64,000 nt of DNA from Stictocephala bisonia. Lineage: Eukaryota > Arthropoda > Insecta > Hemiptera > Membracidae. Positions 45,045-55,080 of this stretch are shown here, in pieces (position 1 is the first letter of the stretch; each line of letters begins with the position of its first letter). The notes under the pieces were generated by a model. That model was not told the origin of the DNA, made no database searches, and saw only the letters and a program-made list of their open reading frames with translations. The stretch covers positions 3,571,229 to 3,635,228 of the forward strand of contig JAQJVL010000002.1 of NCBI GenBank assembly GCA_035578905.1. The letters run 5' to 3'. Made by a program: the position numbers and the translations under genes.

Positions 45045-45135
45045 TTTCACCTAACCTAACCTGAAAACCCATGGTTGAAGTGCTTACAATCAAACCTACA
45101 CAAATATAACCTAACAACCTAACCTAACCTACAAA
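45045..45135. repeat. Scattered CCTAA (insect-telomere-like) words
   Basis: CACCTAACCTAACCTG and ACAACCTAACCTAACCTAC lie about 70 bases apart. The runs are too short and impure for an interstitial telomere block. Confidence 0.6.
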
Positions 45136-45485
45136 CCAGATTACACTAAGAGATAATTAAAATGATAACGCTTATAATTTTACTTTTACGTCACCACGTG
45201 ACCAATATCAAAGGTAAAATAAGTATAGATTATGTTGTAAGTAAAGATTAGTTTTAGATTTAGTAGATAATATTTATCACATGCGGGTACATTCTAAAAA
45301 AAAAACAACTATATTTTTAGTATAATTGTCAGATTGAATGATAAAATGTCAAAAGTAGAGACAATTTAATATTAAACCCCTGAAAAATAAACATGTAGCA
45401 AGTGCTTCCAGACATAATGATGCTTTCCAGGTATTTAATAATATTTTTAACCATGCCTTGTTTGTATAAGTAAGTATCAAGGATA

Positions 45486-45622
45486 GTTTCCGTTAATTCA
45501 CCACATAACCATAACTTTGGTTAATCTAACATATCCTAACCAATCCTTAATATAACCAAACCTAGCATAACATAACCTAACCTAATTAAAGTAGTGAAAG
45601 TTAAATAACGGAAAACGTCCAG
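45486..45622 (+). mobile_element. MITE family C, internally deleted
   Basis: The ends GTTTCCGTTAATTCACCAC and GTTAAATAACGGAAAACGTCC match the family termini. The middle keeps only the CCTAACC-like part, giving 137 rather than ~335 bases. Confidence 0.6.
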
Positions 45623-45786
45623 TATCAAACTATGTTTACAGAAACATATAACAAAATAAATGTACAGTAACCAACAAATTTAAAATTTAAAAAATTAAAT
45701 AATTAAATAATATTCAACGACAATTTATATTTACCTGTGACAACTACGACAAGTTGATATCTATATTATCTACAGCATACCCAGAC

Positions 45787-45892
45787 TTTTCGCTCGTGCT
45801 GTGATGTGACATCATCAGTGGTATCGCTGAGACTGTATTATGATTTTCTCAGCGATACCACTGAGGATGCCACATCACAGCATGAGCGAAAA
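45787..45892. repeat. Hairpin with 46-bp arms and 14-nt loop
   Basis: 45787-45832 is the reverse complement of 45847-45892 with three mismatches. Arms contain CAGCGATACCACTGA, GATG and ATCACAGCA(C/T)GAGCGAAAA. On the minus strand the words CTGATGA and GCGAAAA sit in the order seen in a hammerhead ribozyme core, but I could not form a convincing stem II. No coding frame. Confidence 0.93.
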
Positions 45893-46209
45893 TTCTGATT
45901 ATCTTTTAAGTAATGTAGACAGAATCTTGACAAAAACTAAAACAAAACTTCAACTTAATTAAAAAACTTAAAAACAAACCTTATTTAAATAAATGTTGTT
46001 TTATTTTTTCATTCTCCTTATTGATATTTACGCTTTGAAAAATTTACAGAACAATTTATTTGTTTTGGTTCAAGCTGGAAAACTGAATCCTTAAGTTGGT
46101 TATATTTATTTTTTAATGTTATATTTCTTTTTAGTGGGGCTGAGTTACTTCTTAACCTTACGCTGTCCATCTCTTATAAACTATTGATCAATAAGGGGAG
46201 TTATTCAGT
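45893..46209. other. AT-rich non-coding DNA
   Basis: Nothing recognised. Confidence 0.4.
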
Positions 46210-46304
46210 AGTAACGAGTCGAACCAATTCAGGCCGGATTGAAACCTACACTATTTATAACTCAGGCTCCTGATGGCTTAGACCACTCGGCTACCAGTTC
46301 ACCT
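46210..46304 (-). repeat. tRNA-Leu/Ser-like SINE head or pseudo-tRNA
   Basis: On the minus strand TAGCCGAGTGGTCTAAGC (46293-46276) is a nearly perfect type-II tRNA A box and GGTTTCAATCC (46246-46236) a good B box. The acceptor ends do not pair well and GGTTCGACTCG follows at 46223. The plus-strand A-rich side (46305 on) is not in tail position, so the rest of the SINE is lost or absent. Confidence 0.55.
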
Positions 46305-48229
46305 TAAAAAAAATAATAAAATTGATTTCAGGTATGACAATACTATATACAGCCTTCATAAATTGCATATTTGAAAATATTTATTTAACTATAAACTGAA
46401 TATTTGCATAAATTATTTGAACAAAATTTATTAAACTAAGTAAATAAAAATCCATTTATATCATCAGCGTGAAACCAGGGAAAACATAAGACTTATGTTT
46501 GACCATCAAGCTTCACGATTTAAATTGGTGAGAAAATAAACACCTTAGATTAATTTTTACTAAGTTAAAGTAAATTTAACTAAAATAAATGAGAACCGAT
46601 ACTATACATGAAATAAACAATAATTATTCTTCACATAAGTGTATTTTATAAAATAATCATTCTTATCAGTTTTTAAGAATACATTCTCTATGATAATTTA
46701 TATTATTTCAGATTATAGTATTTTTATATATTAAATATTATTTAAGAATTGAATGTATAAAAAATGAGGGAATTTACCATTCTAATATTCTTTATATTAC
46801 AGCAAATAAATTCATTAAAAACTCATAAAATGTGTTATTGATTATTAATTTCATTTTTAAAATTAACTGTTCGGAAATTACTTAAACATATCAATATTAT
46901 ATGAATAAACGTTTCAAACTCACTTTCAACTCGTTAATTTCACACGTTTAGTTTTCCATTATTTTTTATTATATCTGGAGTATCTCACTTTCTACTTTGA
47001 AGGTTTAGCCATGTATACAATTATAAAAATCATAATTATTGGTACAATATGACCTGAAATATCTATGTTATGTATTTTAAAATGATCATATTAAAATGTT
47101 GAAAAATATAAAATTATATCAAAATTAGATTTTTTTATTATCATGTTAGACTACTTTAAAACTGGGTTTCAATTTTGGTTTTGCTAAAAAAAAAAAAATA
47201 GTAAAGTGAAACGTTCTTTTTCAATGCAGGTTGATTTACTCTGAGGGCAGAGAATGGAGTGATTGATGTCCGGACCAGGTTAACTTAAACACTACGTTTA
47301 AAATTTCAATCACCAACAAGTATTTATAGATCTAGTTTACCTTTCACCTTTATCACTGCAACAAAATAAGTGAAAGGGTAATACTTCGTAAGCCAAATAT
47401 TGTTAAATAAAACAGGACATAAATAGACCTTGAGTGTTGGCTAAAGTGTGGACTCTTCATTATTCCATATATTTAGTATTTACATAAATTACATTCACTT
47501 AAAAAAAAAAAATATTTAAATTCCTGTGAGTGATAATAAACCAATTCATGTTTTTATTCATGTGAATAAGGTAATTTACTAGTAAAGAAAGAACTTATAT
47601 TATGTTGACTATGTTAGAGAAAGGCATAGAAGAAGGTTGATTGTAATCGGTCGCTTTTTGTAACCGTAATCGTCGCCAATCACGTATAATGTGCAAGTTT
47701 CAAGTAGTCGAAAAATAAAAAAGAAAAAATATTCAGGAACATAAAATTAACCGACTTTAGTAAAAAGTCATAATATGTAAAAAATGTAGTTTATAACAAT
47801 CATTATAATCACAAATAAAATACAATGTATGGTATAGTTAAAATGTTAAGAACAATATTTAGTCGTAAAAATTATTATAATATTAGTGTATCCTAAAGTG
47901 ATATTTTATGGCAGATTGTTTTGTAAAATGATTTAAAAATTATAAAACTACATGTTTAGGCAACTTGTTATTTTACATCTTCGTACAAAACAAAAGTTCA
48001 GAAGTACATTTATTTCTTTTCTATTATTCATTTTGGCAATGGATTTTTTCATTTAATAGTAGAGAAGAAACGAAATGACTCTAATATTTGGGAAGAATGA
48101 AAATATACTCATATATCTAAATGAGCTCTACACAAATCCCTACAAACATTAATAAGCAAATTTTGAATGCATATAAGAATGTCAGGCAAATAAATGTTAT
48201 TGTTTTTATAGCAGAGTAATTCACTATTA
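46305..48229. other. AT-rich non-coding DNA
   Basis: 1.9 kb without any recognised feature. Confidence 0.4.
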
Positions 48230-48740
48230 AATGAGGTGAAACACGCATATCTCCTCTGCGCAAGTTGAACTTAATGCTGAGTACTTATACATCAACATAA
48301 CCTAATCCTTACAATACCTTAAAACTAAATTGTTATGAAGCGCAGACGATAACGGTTTTATCCTATGAAGACCGCTACATGAATCCACTATGGGAACTAC
48401 ATGATGGCATTTTATGATGATGACGTCATCGAAATAGCCATCTATGACGTTATAAATTGTAGTACACATCAAAGAGTATTGTAGGCATATGAACTTGAGT
48501 CCAGTCAATATTAACCCTTATGAGTCAGTACACATTTACGTCACTGTACATTACTGGTAAACAGTACCTTGATTTGTTGTAGAGAAGTTCTAGTAGCATG
48601 TAAATTGGTCTAGCTAAATTTGTACTAAACTTATCTTGATAGGTTAGGACTTTTTTATCCATAGTAACGTTAAATTCAGGACTAAAAATGTCATTCCAGA
48701 AGGAGGGTATTTTGCAGACTGTAGAGACCAAAGTTTAAAC
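48230..48740. other. Less AT-rich block with two minus-strand frames
   Basis: Two frames of 68 codons (48302-48508, 48525-48731) lie end to end on the minus strand. Neither shows a known motif or an obvious splice pattern. Confidence 0.2.
48421..48428. promoter_or_regulatory. TGACGTCA palindrome (CRE consensus)
   Basis: A full CRE half-site pair, within the longer palindrome GATGACGTCATC. The 8-mer is the consensus for CREB/ATF factors. Without a gene nearby it may be chance. Confidence 0.3.
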
Positions 48741-50388
48741 CCCCAACTAAATTGATGTTCGATAATTCACTAGTTACTGTAAATAAAGTCCACATAGAGA
48801 AATTAAATGTAAACTAGCAAATTAAGTTTACGAGAATTATATTTATAAAATAAAACATGTACTCTAAGAGTACAATTTTCTTTTAAAGTATTTTCTTTTC
48901 AATATATATATAGGATTATTGCTCCCCACAGCTAAATTCAAATTATAAACAACGTTTATTGAAGATCCATGTATAGCTGTTTTACTCAAACAGTGCTTGA
49001 TTTAACATTGGAATGTATGTAAATTATAAGAAATGTGTATGCTTTCTTATAAATATCATTTGACTAGAATCAATTATTATTATCTCATATATATTTATAT
49101 CTACAAAGTTATAAATTAAAAATATCCGTAAGCATTAAAAAATAATAGTAAATATTTCCTTTTATGTCTGCTTATGATAAAATAGCCAATGCATTAGTTT
49201 ATGACAAATTAATGATTCCTATTATAATTTAATAAAATTAATGAAAATAGATTTCAAATATTGTTTTCTAAATTCAAAATTAAATTAACGGACGTAAATT
49301 CCGTAACTCTTGAGATGTTTTTTATTTACAGGCCCTTCTTTTAGTAAAAATTAATCGTACAATCATTGCAGATATCACTTAAATGATGTTTCTTTTTTTA
49401 TAACACAAAATTTCTATGAAAAGTATTCCCTAGTTACAGATATGTTATAGTTAGTATTAAAGTACGTACATATTTTGTCAAGACATTGTATTTTTAATTA
49501 AATTAAATATAGGTAAGTTTTTTTACTACACATCTCTGACTTCAGAGAACAGAGCTCTTTTAAAATTTAATGTCTGTCCTTACATGATATAAAAATTTTG
49601 TGTAGATCAAACCCCTTTTCATTCAATTTCGAAAAAACGTAAAATAATACATTTTTTGTGTTTTTACAGTATGATTACTAATGGTTCTAAAATAATGTAA
49701 ATACCTAATGTTTTAATTGTCTTGCAACTTTGAGTAGATTTAATTAACGCATGGAACTAATGAATCTTATTCCTTTATAGATAATCCATGGATAATTATA
49801 GACTACAAGTTATTAGTAGATTACGAGGGTGTTCATAACATACTCAATTAATTTTGCAATATTTTAGAAATTAAAGAAGTAGGGTGATCCAACACCCTAC
49901 CTTACCTTGTCTGAAGCTATTAAATGAGGAATGAATGTGATTAATTTTTTATTTTTCTTTGTACAGCAGTAAATATGCATTTTAATGTTTACAAATACGT
50001 GACGTAGCTTTAGTAAAAACATACCTAATTAGTTTTATAATTATATCAATTATATACATATATATTATATATTTTACTGTTTTTGAAAATATCTTTTTGT
50101 TTTTGTGCATGTAATAATTAAAGTAAAACGTACTCTTGGAAAAGGTTTTACGTTATCCTTTTTTGGAAGATAAAAACCCTTCAATATTCATAGGTACTGT
50201 TATTAGAGATAAAATTTTCGTCTTAGAAAAAATAAAAGTGTTTATTTTTTAGCCCAAGAAAATGTTTTATTTCATAACTTTCTTTTAAGACAGTGTCGTT
50301 ATAGTACATTCGATAGATGTTGAACAATAAAAATTATAGTAAAAGTGAGGACTATTAACTAGCTTAGATGACAAAAAATGTCGGCACT
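48741..50388. other. AT-rich non-coding DNA
   Basis: Nothing recognised. Confidence 0.4.
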
Positions 50389-50985
50389 GGTGACACAGTG
50401 TTGTAACCCAGCTACTTGGGGACAAAGTGTTAAGGAGATTGAGGGCGATAGGTTCTATGCTCGGTCATCTTAATACTGGCATAACCAGTTAAAGATGACT
50501 GGTTACCATTGACGTGGACACTACTATATAAGTTTGGGTTACCAAACCGTTGTATATAGTGTACAGAATTCGACACGGTCAAGTCCTGAAGACCATAGTA
50601 GTTTTAATGATTTAGAAGGCCATGGAAGGTTTTCCAGGAAAATTAACAAACTTATTTATAATAAACCTGTATATTTCATCATCTTACAGGCTTTGATGTC
50701 AGCTAAAGATCAAACCATTTATAAACCAGTGGTAGTCAAAGCTCAGATGTTGTGTAGGAAAAAGAACTGTCTGTCAGGCTTTTCAGTTAGCTGAAAATCA
50801 AACCAGTACGTTGTGGTTCGCATTCCACGTGAAGCTGTAGGTTCCTTAGTTGCACTAATGGGCTATGAATAAATGGGTCTTTCTGAGGAATAGTCGACCT
50901 TAGTAACAATGACTACACTCGTTCATCTACACTCATCACAATTATTTGCCCCTCATACTCGCCCATATATTTACGATCGGTGACT
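50389..50985 (+). repeat. SINE-like family A with ~200-bp foreign insert
   Basis: Head GTCGGCACTGGTGACACAGT and TGTAACCCAGCTACTTGGGG; end TTTACGATCGGTGACTTAC. The match breaks at ~50530 (after AAGTTTGGG) and resumes at ~50730 (GTGGTAGTCAAAG). The insert, AATTCGACACGGTCAAGTCC and on, replaces the usual GTGTCCATGTTGGAT and has no inverted ends I could see. Confidence 0.85.
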
Positions 50986-51414
50986 TACAAATGAATTACC
51001 TTAATTATGGTTAAAAATCAAACAACATTATTTATTTTTTACTGAATTATTTGGGTATTAAATCTCAATTTCCATATCTAGATGTAAAAATTGTGAACGT
51101 TGATAACTCACGTAAATAAATGTGGCATATTAAAAATTCCGTTACAATAAACAATGATAAATGAGTTTCACAGAATATCATACAACATGAAATACGTGGC
51201 CTATCTATCATATTCATCAGAGGAACCCATTTTCCCTCGTCATCACCATCTTCCTTGTTCCTTTTTATATTTTATATTGGCCATTTTATAAATATATAAT
51301 TTTCTACCTAGAGACTAGAGAAAAACTAAGCATTACAGATCTATTATTAAGACCAATTTATTCTTTATCAAATTTTATGTTTTTATCAAGTGATAATTTT
51401 GTACTATTTTGTAG
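50986..51414. other. AT-rich non-coding DNA
   Basis: Nothing recognised. Confidence 0.4.
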
Positions 51415-51798
51415 ATGAAGAGTGTAATCATTATTAAAAAGTAAGGTCGATCGTTCCTTAGAAAAAGCCATTTATTAATAACACAATAACCTAATAAATC
51501 TAAGGGACCTACTCTACATCTTATGTGTAATCCGAACCCCTGTTGGCCTGATTTTTGGCTAACTGACAAGCCTGCTACTCAGTTCTCTTCCCTACCCAAC
51601 ATCCGGACACTGACTATTACTCAACACGGACACCCCAGACTTCTCTAGTAGTATCCTCACCGATAGCAACCATTGAGTGGACGCTGTTTCAGTATTAGGA
51701 GATCGAGCATAGAACAATCTATGCTAGGAGTATCGCCTACAATCTCCTCAAACTTTTATCCCCAAGTAGCTGGGTTACAGCACTGCGTCCTAGTGCCA
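51415..51798 (-). repeat. SINE-like family A, 3' end short
   Basis: From GGTCGATCGTTCCTTAG through GGACACCCCAGACTTCTCTA, AACCATTGAGTGGACGC to TGGGTTACAGCACTGCGTCC. A duplicated piece (GAACAATCTATGCTAGGAG) is inserted near 51711. Confidence 0.8.
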
Positions 51799-52469
51799 AA
51801 AATACTTCAACACTCTTCTGTGTGTATATGTATACAAATTTGAACCTTCAATGTATTTATGTATTCTTTACAGTTTTTTAGTTGCTCAATAAATAAATAT
51901 AAAGTACGATATATGAGTAAAAATGAGACAAGCAGTAAATCTTCCCCTTGTGATAGTATCGCGTGAACAGTATTATAAGGCATTTGAAATCAGGTTATAA
52001 ATAAACAATATAGTGTTGTAATAAAATAATGAATAAAACCAACTAAAGTAGGGAAATTCAATCCAACCATTGCTAAAAATAACAAACATGTAGAGGGAAG
52101 TATCAGTTCTGAGGTTCTTTTCCGTTTTTATTTGTTTGTTCGCCCATAAACTCATAATCACCCATAGGTTGATTACAGACATCTTAATATTAAATGACCT
52201 GTTCATTTGATAATACGAAATTGTTCTCATAATAATTATAATAACTTATTTTGTTTTAGTCTTGTATCAATATTTTCTTTTTTTTTTACCCACAGCGTGA
52301 AGAATGAAACACGAGTTTATAAGGTTGTATTAAAGGTCATAAAACAGCTTAAAGTTGTCGAATTAAACTATAACTTTTACTATTAACATAAATATAGAAC
52401 TTCTTATAAATACAGGAAGATACTAAAAATGTAATTTATTACGTAACATACCCTACTTACTTACTCTTA
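51799..52469. other. AT-rich non-coding DNA
   Basis: Nothing recognised. Confidence 0.4.
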
Positions 52470-52606
52470 CTCCTATGACCATTCGCCGCTCTATCCTCGC
52501 CAACTACTCGCTTTCACTGTCTTCTGTCGTGGACTGTTCCATCTCCACATCTTTCTTCACCAGATTCTTCAAGGTACGTGTTAGAACACTTCCGAATAAC
52601 TTGAAT
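52470..52606. other. Exon-like block of uncertain strand
   Basis: GC content is far above the surroundings. On the minus strand a frame ends RTLKNLVKKDVEMEQSTTED, SESE, stop at 52504-52506, an acidic tail that looks like a true protein C-terminus. On the plus strand an ATG at 52475 opens a frame that meets TTCAAGGTACGTG (52566-52578), a good 5' splice-donor match. Both cannot be right, and neither is supported by a second exon. A transposon fragment is equally possible because LINE debris and minisatellites lie within 700 bases. Confidence 0.25.
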
Positions 52607-52702
52607 GGGACGGTGGGTGGGTCAATACTTCCGTACGTGAATGGGATGGTAAGTGGGTCAATACTTCCGTACGTTAATGGAGTGTTGGATGGCCATACGT
52701 AA
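52607..52702 (+). repeat. Variant 36-bp minisatellite, ~2.5 units
   Basis: GGTGGGTGGGTCAATACTTC, CGTACGTGAATGGGATGG, then AAGTGGGTCAATACTTCCGT. It is the same scaffold as the 36-bp family with ACTTCC in place of ACCACTG. Confidence 0.88.
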
Positions 52703-52844
52703 TAGGAGTTATAAAACCTGATATCCATAACTGAACAATTATTATTTACGACATAACTAAAACAATAAAACTCTTCTTGAAATATTTTAAGTTTATACAG
52801 AATGTAACTAATTCAATAAGTATTTCTTAGTTACCGTGAGTATA

Positions 52845-53113
52845 TACCCACCCATCCATATACGTACGGTGGTATTGACCCACCTACCCACCCATACACG
52901 TACCGTGGTATTGACCCACCTACCCCCCCATACACGTACCGTGGTATTGACCCACCCATACACGTACGGTGGTATTGACCCACCTAGCCCCCCATACACG
53001 TACCGTGGTATTGACCCACCTACCCCCATACACGTACGGGGGTATTGACCCACCTACCCACCCATACACGTACCGTGGTATTGACCTACCCACCCACCCA
53101 TACACGTACGGTG
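52845..53113 (-). repeat. 36-bp minisatellite, ~7.5 units, inverted
   Basis: CCCATACACGTACCGTGGTA and TTGACCCACCTACCC alternate. Two units are shortened (for example 52953-52985), so spacing is irregular. The right end lies directly against the LINE C-terminal remnant at 53115. Confidence 0.96.
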
Positions 53114-53114
53114 A

Positions 53115-53293
53115 TACTTCACCAGATCTTCTTCCTTCTAGCCTTCCCTTTTCCAAAAGTTTCTTCCCCAGTTTGTCACCTTCTCTTCTTTCCACATGTC
53201 CCAGCGACCTTAATCTCCTACTGTTCACAAAAACGAATCTATCTGGTGCTAGTAAGTTTCTACAAATTCCCTGTCTTTCCACATTCGCCATAA
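53115..53293 (-). pseudogene. LINE C-terminal remnant (GHVERR type)
   Basis: The minus frame reads ICRNLLAPDRFVFVNSRRLR, SLGHVERREGDKLGKKLLEK, GRLEGRRSG before entering the minisatellite. RRLRWLGHVERM....PKK.L.G...GRR is the hallmark of the extreme C-terminus of RTE-like and related arthropod LINEs. About 55 residues remain; the stop is lost at the junction with the 36-bp array. The normal Trp of LRWLGH is Ser here. Confidence 0.7.
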
Positions 53294-53484
53294 AAGTTCC
53301 TAAAGAACTATATATTCCCTATACACTTGTTTAACACACAATAACAGACTTATTCAAAATAAATCTGCATTTAAGATCTTCTTACTTCTTCGATATCAGT
53401 AAAATATCAAACCATACATAAATATATTATAAATTAAATATTTGGAAGTTAAGAATATAAATTTTTTCTTATTCTACAACTGTG
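53294..53484. other. AT-rich non-coding DNA
   Basis: Nothing recognised. Confidence 0.35.
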
Positions 53485-53590
53485 AAGTCTAATATGCAAC
53501 GTTTAATGCTCCAACTGAGCTGACGCGCATTGAACGTTTATTAGTTGAATGGAATCCACGCACAGGCAGGTGGCTCTTTAAGTATGATAA
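53485..53590 (+). repeat. Family B fragment (head-body junction)
   Basis: CCAACTGAGCTGACGCGCAT and TGAATGGAATCCACGCACAG, then GCAGGTGGC, match 2670-2730 of family B. The A box and the body are missing. Confidence 0.65.
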
Positions 53591-54731
53591 GTTCTGAAGA
53601 AAAATAAAAATGGAGGGTAGGACATTACAGCGTTAGTATATAGGAGGGTGGGAGGGAGACTTCCACTTATCTGTTGTATTTAACACTACTATACGTGAGT
53701 AATTGAGAGTTAAAAATACATTACTGATAAATAAAACGATTTATCTACATCAAGTTTGCATGTAATAATTAACTAAAATGTTAATAAATGTATAATAGTA
53801 CTTCATACTAATTCTTCTACTTCATTTAAAATGCTCCAATTCCATAATATTATATTCCACTGGCTGCAGCATATCGAACTCCAATATCAATACAGTTACA
53901 AGAGGGTGTTTTGAGCTGCTGTAGACAGTTATCCTCATGGAAAAATATACGATTATAAACTTCACCAACTTACATCAGTAACGTGCCCCACTGTAAATAT
54001 GTTGATTATAGTATGTAATTTAATAATCCTAAAAACATCATTAAAACAATAAATAGTGTTTATTTCTGCCTAAACTATATAAATAATAGTACTACATGTT
54101 ATAATTGTCATAATATTTAGTAAATTATAGTTGTCATTGTGTCTGCAATCAACATTACAATATTGAGTAGTGACTAGATAACAGTTTATTTGTTTTAAAC
54201 TGTAACTACTAGACTACGTCTAATTTTGAGTAGTCTAGATTCATTTTAGTTTTCAGAAATTAATTTACCTTCTTAGAGTTGAAAGAAGCGATAAATTTAA
54301 ATAATTTAACTTAACATAAACTACAATTAAATACTCCCTATCATATTTCTAAGTTTGAAACCCCATAATGTTACACTAATCTAATCATTTTAAGAACCAA
54401 TTCTCATTTTTAACCTCTAATACTTATCTAGAATTTCATGTTTTGCTAATTTATAGTCATTGATACTTCTTTTTTCTTCTTATTTAATAGTTATTTCTGA
54501 TTTATCTAACTATTTAACTATATCTTGTATTATATAAGAAAATAATTTATGCAATACGTTTTATAGTAAAATTATTTAAAAACACAGAACATTTTTTCCA
54601 GCTGGTAAGTTAACGGTCAGTTCCTAAAACCGATAATTAACGTTCATGAAACCTCTTGTAGGTTTACATAGACTGGTTTGTAAGTTATGAAAAATATACT
54701 GTTTAAAGTATCTGCCTATCTATTAGAAAAT
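53591..54731. other. AT-rich non-coding DNA
   Basis: Nothing recognised. Confidence 0.4.
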
Positions 54732-54741
54732 GAATTTTATA

Positions 54742-55070
54742 TCTTTTCCGTTAATTCAATATCACTACTTTCTTTTGTTTTCGTTAATTCATTACCGCTT
54801 GATAAATTAAATATTCTATTGCTCTAACAACCATTCCTAAATCATTTTTACGTCCACTGTAGTATTATTTATCGTCTAAGAATCCGATAACGCTGGCCTT
54901 ATCATATCGCTTTCCAAGAACTTACACACGAGGAGTAAATTCGGCGGTAAGTCAATCATTGGATTTAACAGTTTGTGATCAACTTTAGTAGCCCTCTAAA
55001 CTAACCTGATCTAACCTAACCGTAATTGCGATAAAAAAAGTAGTGGTAGTTAAGTAACGGAAAAGGTCCT
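54742..55070 (+). mobile_element. MITE family C, copy 3, with ~10-bp target duplication
   Basis: Ends TCTTTTCCGTTAATTC and TAAGTAACGGAAAAGGTCCT; interior as in copy 2 (GTCCACTGTAGTATTATTT, AAGAATCCGATAACGCTGGC, ATTGGATTTAACAGTTTG, CTAACCTAACC). GAATTTTATA at 54732-54741 and GAATTTTGTA at 55071-55080 flank it (9 of 10 identical), which points to a transposase that makes 8-10-bp duplications (hAT, P or Mutator type). Confidence 0.87.
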
Positions 55071-55080
55071 GAATTTTGTA

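Noticed and set aside
52836..53334. Frames of 70-123 codons over the 52.8-53.1-kb array
   Set aside because: Minisatellite read-through; only the minus-strand part beyond 53115 has LINE-like protein sequence.
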